From a virus, in IMG/VR virus record IMGVR_UViG_3300042455_002195, positions 1 to 35,200 of that record: 35,200 bases of DNA, one strand, 5' to 3'. Position 1 is the stretch's first letter, and every line of letters starts with the position of its first letter. The notes beneath the pieces are model-generated. The model saw only the letters and a program-made list of their open reading frames with translations. It did not search any database and was not told where the DNA came from. This document shows positions 31,069-35,200 of this stretch, in pieces. Position numbers and translations under genes: made by a program.

Positions 31069-31295
31069 AAATTGTGGAACTTGCATCAGGCATCAATGTG
31101 ATTGTCAGTAATGAGGAACACCAACTGTTGGATCAGATCCAGGAACACAAGGGCATGATGTTCAAAAAGGATCTGGACCTCAGGCAGCAAGTGGTGGCTG
31201 GAAATTTGGTAAATCGGGATGTGTTGACAAGAGCACGCAAAGATGGCAAAATTTGTTATGTGTTGCCCGACCCATCAAATGTTTGGAGGATTTAG
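31065..31295 (+). CDS. hypothetical small late protein
   Basis: Encodes 76 aa, start overlapping the previous stop (ATGA). It begins MKIVELASGINVIVSNEEHQ, a pattern shared by short proteins in T4-like phages, and contains a helix-turn-like middle (VVAGNLVNRDVLTRARKDGK). It might be a small nucleic-acid-binding or winged-helix-like protein; that is a guess from shape. The next gene starts 3 nt later. Confidence 0.6.
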   Translation: MKIVELASGINVIVSNEEHQLLDQIQEHKGMMFKKDLDLRQQVVAGNLVNRDVLTRARKDGKICYVLPDPSNVWRI

Positions 31296-31298
31296 ATC

Positions 31299-31964
31299 AT
31301 GACTGTCAGCCCAAAAGAACGTGATTCCATGGCCAGGCTCATGCAAATCATGAATGGTGATGCAGCACCTGCTGTTCCCACGCAGAGATTGCAGGAAACT
31401 GTGCAAGACCCTTTGATCTTACCAGGGGCTGGCCAGATCACCAATCAGGACATCTCAGCAATGGCTGATGTGATACATAGGCTGGAAAATGCAGTGAACA
31501 ACGCTAGTGGTCACATGATCAACAGCAATGTAACTGACAGCCAGTTGCAGGAAGCTTTGATCACCAAGCCCACACAATCTGGTGTAAAAATTGGTATCTA
31601 TAAAATTGATCAAAGTCTTGACGAAAACCGTGTGGCAGGCAAACAGAGTTTCAATGTGGTGAACAGTACAACTGGAACCATGGTGGCTCACGAACTCAGT
31701 TTGTATGAAGCAGCACATGCACTGGTGAGGTATCTCAACAATGGCAAATACTTCAACAGTGTGGAAGTGCGTCAATTGTTGGAAGCAGAAGCCAGCTACA
31801 CCAGTCACAAAATTGATGCTGTGCGATTCCATCGCATGATGCTCAAAGCCCAAAAATCAGGCGACGGTACCAAAAGCCAGCTCATGGAAACTAGAAAACA
31901 GGCCAGCCTGGACAGGGCCATGGAAGCCAAACGCCAGGTCAAATACATCTACAATCATCAATGA
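31299..31964 (+). CDS. hypothetical late protein
   Basis: Encodes 221 aa with GGAGG 9 nt before the ATG. An N-terminal disordered, Pro/Ala-rich region is followed by a compact alpha/beta domain (KIGIYKIDQSLDENRVAGKQ, SFNVVNSTTGTMVAHELSLY) and a basic C-terminal helix (RKQASLDRAMEAKRQVKYIY). The basic end suggests nucleic-acid or scaffold contacts. Family not recognised. Its stop overlaps the next start. Confidence 0.6.
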   Translation: MTVSPKERDSMARLMQIMNGDAAPAVPTQRLQETVQDPLILPGAGQITNQDISAMADVIHRLENAVNNASGHMINSNVTDSQLQEALITKPTQSGVKIGIYKIDQSLDENRVAGKQSFNVVNSTTGTMVAHELSLYEAAHALVRYLNNGKYFNSVEVRQLLEAEASYTSHKIDAVRFHRMMLKAQKSGDGTKSQLMETRKQASLDRAMEAKRQVKYIYNHQ

Positions 31965-32263
31965 AAATACATCCCAGCGCAATTGCCAAAATCGCCAACA
32001 TTGTCAGCCCACAACATCCCTATTTGCGTGTGGAAATCAGGGCTGGGGGATGCACTGGTTTTGAAAAAGTTTTCACTCTAACCGATCAAGCAGATGTGGA
32101 TGATCTGGTTTTTGAGGGCATAGTGCTGGTGGATCCCATCAGCCATGAACTCATTGAGGCGGCACACCTGTCTTACAAGACTGATCTCAGTGGCAATCAA
32201 TTTGTATTGGAAATACCACAAGCCACAACCAATTGTGGCTGTGGTAAAAGCTTTGCTATCTGA
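31961..32263 (+). CDS. HesB/IscA-like iron-sulfur A-type carrier
   Basis: Encodes 100 aa, the usual size of the family (about 105-120 aa). The three cysteines of A-type carriers are in place: C37 in RAGGCTGFEKV, and C94 and C96 in NCGCGKSF near the C-terminus. Cellular members assemble and hand over Fe-S clusters. Phage copies occur in marine T4-like phages as auxiliary metabolic genes, and might support Fe-S proteins of the host or phage. It lies in a late cluster of structural genes and may instead have a virion role, which I cannot decide. Confidence 0.8.
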   Translation: MKIHPSAIAKIANIVSPQHPYLRVEIRAGGCTGFEKVFTLTDQADVDDLVFEGIVLVDPISHELIEAAHLSYKTDLSGNQFVLEIPQATTNCGCGKSFAI

Positions 32264-32274
32264 CTGTGTGAACA

Positions 32275-32282
32275 TATAAATA
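32275..32282 (+). promoter_or_regulatory. late promoter TATAAATA with start-proximal hairpin
   Basis: A perfect late box. Transcription would start near 32288. A 9-bp hairpin (GATCTAAAC 32283-32291 with GTTTAGATC 32299-32307) ends exactly at the ATG at 32308. Confidence 0.7.
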
Positions 32283-32307
32283 GATCTAAACAGCAGAAGT
32301 TTAGATC

Positions 32308-34353
32308 ATGTTTATCAATACCCTCGATATCCCTGGCTATAGCCGCTTACACCAAATACTTCATACACTCAAGCATGTGCATCAGTTTGAGTTTGACAGT
32401 CATGATGGTGATCAGTTGCAGGAAACCCAACAACATTATTTGCATGTGCAACAACAGATTGTTGAGACCAGCACATTCAACACCTATCATACCAATCCAG
32501 AATATGCCAAAGCAGCGTTGATAACAGAAGCTATAAAAATGCTGTTGGAAATTGCTCCCAAGAGAAGGAAGAAAGCTGCCGTGCAAGAAACTAAAAAGAA
32601 ACAACCCAAGCCTGATTTTTTGGATGTGGACAAGGATGGAAACAAAAAAGAGCTATTCAAGAAAGCTGTGGCTGACAAAGCCAAGGCAGACAACCTGGAT
32701 GAAAAGTGGGGCAAGGAGATGAAACCCGCTGCCAAGGATATGGACAAGTGGGAAGGTTATACTATCACAGAGCTCAAAGCACGCAAAAAGAAGCTCATGG
32801 ACAAAGAGGAAAGAACTGCTGCTGAGAGCAAGGAAGTTAGGCAGATCAATTTCGCTATCCGTGCCAAGCAGGGAAACAGTTTGGGCAAGGTCAAAGAAAG
32901 CATGCTCATGGAAGATGAGAATCTGGACAAAGCTGAGACACTGTTGGCAGCCAAGGATCTCAGCGATCGTCTACAGAACATGGCAGAAGATGCTGCCAAG
33001 ATGGCAGTGGACCGCCTCATGCCCTTGGTGGACGTGATGAAGAGCCAGTTTGGTCAAGAGCCAGCTGATGCTTTCAACCAGATAGTCAAGGCCCAACTGC
33101 AAACTGTGTTGGACACCATCATCAGCGCCAAGGATCAAACAGACAACGCCATCCTCACACTACAAGGCGGTGGTGTTCCCAGCATGGGCAGTGACATAAG
33201 TCAACCCGTGCCAGGTGCTGAAGCCCCTGCTGCAGAACCACAAGTGGGTGGCGAAGAAGAATTTCAAGCAGGACCTGCAACTGCTGGACCAGCAGAAGAG
33301 CCCTTGGGCAGAAGCATGAAAGAACCCATGCGTGAAACATTGCGCGCGGGCGGTCCTTTCAAAAGAAAGATGGAAGAAAGTGCCAAACCTGAAGACATAA
33401 TCACAGATGCCAATGATCGTCGCAGATATATTGCCTTGCGAAAGCAAGAAGAAGATCACTTGGCTCAAGCAGGAAAACCCAAAGACACAAAACAAGCTCA
33501 TCACAAAAAGATGGCTCAACAACACAATGATCAAGCCAACGATATTCTCGACAAATATCGCAGCAGTGTTGAAGAAGCTCAACAGCCCAACGCAACACAA
33601 ACAATTCAAGACATGGCCACCAAGGGCAAAGATGCCACAGGCAAACCTTTGAGCCCCACTCAAAAGATGGCCGCAAAAAAGGCAGCTGATGAACTTGTCA
33701 AGGCCAATCTAGAAGAGAAACTCACCAAGAAAATGGCTGCTGGCGAAATCATCAGTGATTTTGTCAACAGTGATGATCCCAAATTCAAGGGCAAGAGCAA
33801 AGCAGAAAGAACCCGCATGGCATTGGGAGCATACTATGGCATGCACCCAGAAAAGAGCAAAAAACAGGAAAGCTACAATAATGTGAAAGCGGTTGTTGAA
33901 TCACTCACAACTGAATTCAACAACCTGAAGATGAAATTTCAACAACACAAAAAGATTTTTCAAGAATCAGTAAGACATGGTGCAACATTTGATATCTTGA
34001 ATGAAGGGTATGGTTTGGAGGGTGCAGCTATCCTGGAACAAATGAAACAAATCAAGACACACCTGGATACACATCGCGCAACTTTGAAACAACTGAGAAC
34101 AGAAATACAAGAACAATTTGCATTAGACCAAACTATTGTTACAAAAGTGCAAAAACTAAGTGAACAAGCACAGACTTTGCCTTATGGCATTGTGGGTGTG
34201 CTCAGCAACAAACAAAAGTTCCGCAAGTTTTTTATCAATGAATCACAAAGAACCACATGGATAGAATACAATCAAGAATACATCAAGGAAAGCACACTGG
34301 TGGATCCTCAAGATCTAGACAGAGTTAGAAACAGACTTAAAAACAACATCTAA
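32308..34353 (+). CDS. large late virion-associated protein
   Basis: Encodes 681 aa. No Shine-Dalgarno sequence precedes the ATG; a hairpin abuts it. The N-terminal 90 residues are polar. A KKKQPKPDFLDVDKDGNKKE segment follows, a motif repeated in marine T4-like phage proteins, then long Lys/Glu-rich helices. The middle has Gly/Pro/Glu-rich disordered linkers. Near residues 485-512, FVNSDDPKFKGKSKAERTRM followed by ALGAYYGMHPEKSKK matches a conserved C-terminal tag of such proteins. The C-terminus is Gln/Lys-rich and helical. A head- or scaffold-associated role is likely but not proven. Confidence 0.65.
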   Translation: MFINTLDIPGYSRLHQILHTLKHVHQFEFDSHDGDQLQETQQHYLHVQQQIVETSTFNTYHTNPEYAKAALITEAIKMLLEIAPKRRKKAAVQETKKKQPKPDFLDVDKDGNKKELFKKAVADKAKADNLDEKWGKEMKPAAKDMDKWEGYTITELKARKKKLMDKEERTAAESKEVRQINFAIRAKQGNSLGKVKESMLMEDENLDKAETLLAAKDLSDRLQNMAEDAAKMAVDRLMPLVDVMKSQFGQEPADAFNQIVKAQLQTVLDTIISAKDQTDNAILTLQGGGVPSMGSDISQPVPGAEAPAAEPQVGGEEEFQAGPATAGPAEEPLGRSMKEPMRETLRAGGPFKRKMEESAKPEDIITDANDRRRYIALRKQEEDHLAQAGKPKDTKQAHHKKMAQQHNDQANDILDKYRSSVEEAQQPNATQTIQDMATKGKDATGKPLSPTQKMAAKKAADELVKANLEEKLTKKMAAGEIISDFVNSDDPKFKGKSKAERTRMALGAYYGMHPEKSKKQESYNNVKAVVESLTTEFNNLKMKFQQHKKIFQESVRHGATFDILNEGYGLEGAAILEQMKQIKTHLDTHRATLKQLRTEIQEQFALDQTIVTKVQKLSEQAQTLPYGIVGVLSNKQKFRKFFINESQRTTWIEYNQEYIKESTLVDPQDLDRVRNRLKNNI

Positions 34354-34369
34354 TCCCAATGCCAAAACA

Positions 34370-34397
34370 AACAAGGGCTCTTGCGAGCCCTTGTTCT
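34370..34397 (+). terminator. probable intrinsic terminator
   Basis: AACAAGGGCTC pairs with GAGCCCTTGTT around TTGC, 11 bp. The tail (CTGTCTC) is only moderately U-rich. Confidence 0.65.
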
Positions 34398-34421
34398 GTC
34401 TCTGCACTCTAGACATCCAAC

Positions 34422-34429
34422 CTAAATAG
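34422..34429 (+). promoter_or_regulatory. late-type box CTAAATAG, 7 nt from a start codon
   Basis: The last A of TAAATA at 34428 lies 7 nt before the ATG at 34436. It follows a terminator, so it starts a new unit. Confidence 0.55.
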
Positions 34430-34435
34430 TTGATC

Positions 34436-34786
34436 ATGAGAGCATTTGAAATATTACAAGAACAAACTGTTGAACAGGATGCACAAGATGCATTGATTAC
34501 GTTGCTCACCAGCATGCATGCTATGGGTATTGCCAAAGTCAAAGTCAGCCAGGTGATCAAAAGTCTAGAAGACCAGAATTTCTTCGTGGATATACCCTGG
34601 ATACGAGAAAACATTCAGGACATGGACATTGTTGATGCTGAAAGCAGTGATGAAGAAACCATCATACTCAACGATGTCAGTGGCAAGAGTGCTGAACCAC
34701 AAGCAGGCAAGCCAGAACAAGAACAAGACAGTGAGCAGCAAGTGGATCGCATGGCCAAACACGCTCTCAACAAAAGGATTAGCTAA
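34436..34786 (+). CDS. hypothetical late protein
   Basis: Encodes 116 aa from the ATG at 34436. The N-terminal domain (LLTSMHAMGIAKVKVSQVIK, DIPWIRENIQ) is compact and helical. The C-terminus is acidic and Gln-rich (QAGKPEQEQDSEQQVDRM). There is no Shine-Dalgarno sequence; the late box at 34422 lies almost at the start, so the mRNA is nearly leaderless. Similar IPWIREN-type proteins occur in T4-like phages. The stop overlaps the next start as TAATG. Confidence 0.6.
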   Translation: MRAFEILQEQTVEQDAQDALITLLTSMHAMGIAKVKVSQVIKSLEDQNFFVDIPWIRENIQDMDIVDAESSDEETIILNDVSGKSAEPQAGKPEQEQDSEQQVDRMAKHALNKRIS

Positions 34787-35200
34787 TGGTTACAGCTAGT
34801 TGGTTTTTATCAGCAACAGAAGCACGCAATAACATAGTCAAATGTATCGCTGTGCATGGCGAAATCACAGACATTGAAAATCAAGTTTTATTGGCTGTAC
34901 AAAGAGGAGATTATGAGGTCACTGTAAATGGTGGTACTCCCATGACCAACAACAGTCAAAATGTGAGCAGAACATTTACTGTAGATCAAATTACAAATAT
35001 ACTCACAATACCTCTTCATGGCTACAGCACAGGTGATGCAGTAATGGTGGGCAGTACCAATGAGTTGCCACCGCCACTCATGCCTTTTACCAATTACTAT
35101 GTGATTTATGTGGACATCAACAGCATCCGATTGGCCACCAGCAAACAAAATGCTCAAGCTGGCAGGGCAATCAGCATTGATTTGGATGCTGGTGTAACCA
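34786..35200 (+). CDS. virion structural protein, 5' part
   Basis: Runs off the right edge with 138 residues visible (MVTASWFLSATEARNNIVKC). AAGGA lies 7 nt before the ATG, which overlaps the previous stop. The segment YSTGDAVMVGSTNELPPPLM, then TNYYVIYVDINSIRLATSKQ and AQAGRAISIDLDAG is a beta-rich unit repeated in many phage tail and baseplate proteins. No catalytic motif seen. Likely a large structural protein; the rest is outside the window. Confidence 0.75.
   Translation, partial: MVTASWFLSATEARNNIVKCIAVHGEITDIENQVLLAVQRGDYEVTVNGGTPMTNNSQNVSRTFTVDQITNILTIPLHGYSTGDAVMVGSTNELPPPLMPFTNYYVIYVDINSIRLATSKQNAQAGRAISIDLDAGVT

Overview
The window reads as part of a large T4-like (Tevenvirinae-related) tailed-phage genome, probably from a metagenome. 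I recognise gp62 (clamp-loader small subunit), gp61 (primase), gp41 (replicative helicase) and UvsW (recombination helicase). There is also a polynucleotide-kinase-like enzyme, T4-type late promoter boxes (TATAAATA and variants), a HesB/IscA-like carrier and many small conserved-looking structural or unknown proteins of the kind found in marine T4-like myoviruses. The host cannot be named. Several sigma70-type promoters (TTGACA/TATAAT, 16-17 bp spacers) suggest an ordinary bacterial host polymerase. I found no tRNA, rRNA, integrase or CRISPR array.

Layout. (1) 1-3860, minus strand: short accessory genes with an SprT-like metalloprotease; two of them share a repeated early promoter/leader cassette that also occurs, on the plus strand, before the next gene. 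(2) 3900-7230: an AAA-like ATPase, a GIY-YIG homing endonuclease on the opposite strand, then an operon of three small genes and a Pnk-type kinase. (3) 7220-7731: no gene, but a consensus sigma70 promoter, about 470 nt of sequence rich in complementary segments and a very strong intrinsic terminator, so a candidate structured ncRNA. (4) 7805-14860: a frameshifted glycosyltransferase-like gene, uvsW with an intein in its Walker A motif, a Vsr/EDxHD-type homing endonuclease, a GT17 glycosyltransferase with an in-frame stop, and a conserved unknown. (5) 14943-20366: a structural protein, gp62, a C2H2 zinc-finger protein, several unknowns and a baseplate-like protein. (6) 20389-24669: gp61 followed by gp41, which is broken into two genes by a split intein with an endonuclease gene between the halves. 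(7) 24659-35200: a late module with TATAAATA-like promoters.

How it fits together. The helicase, primase, clamp-loader and UvsW genes form a T4-type replication/recombination kit. Four homing endonucleases of three families (GIY-YIG, LAGLIDADG, two EDxHD/Vsr-like) sit in or beside it. The two inteins interrupt invariant helicase motifs: the P-loop of UvsW and the SQLxR motif of gp41. The gp41 locus is a complete instance of the fractured-gene arrangement: N-extein-IntN, endonuclease, IntC-C-extein. Its predicted spliced product is 471 aa, close to T4 gp41. The late half appears to be controlled by T4-like late boxes, three of which lie exactly 7 nt from a start codon and would give almost leaderless mRNAs.
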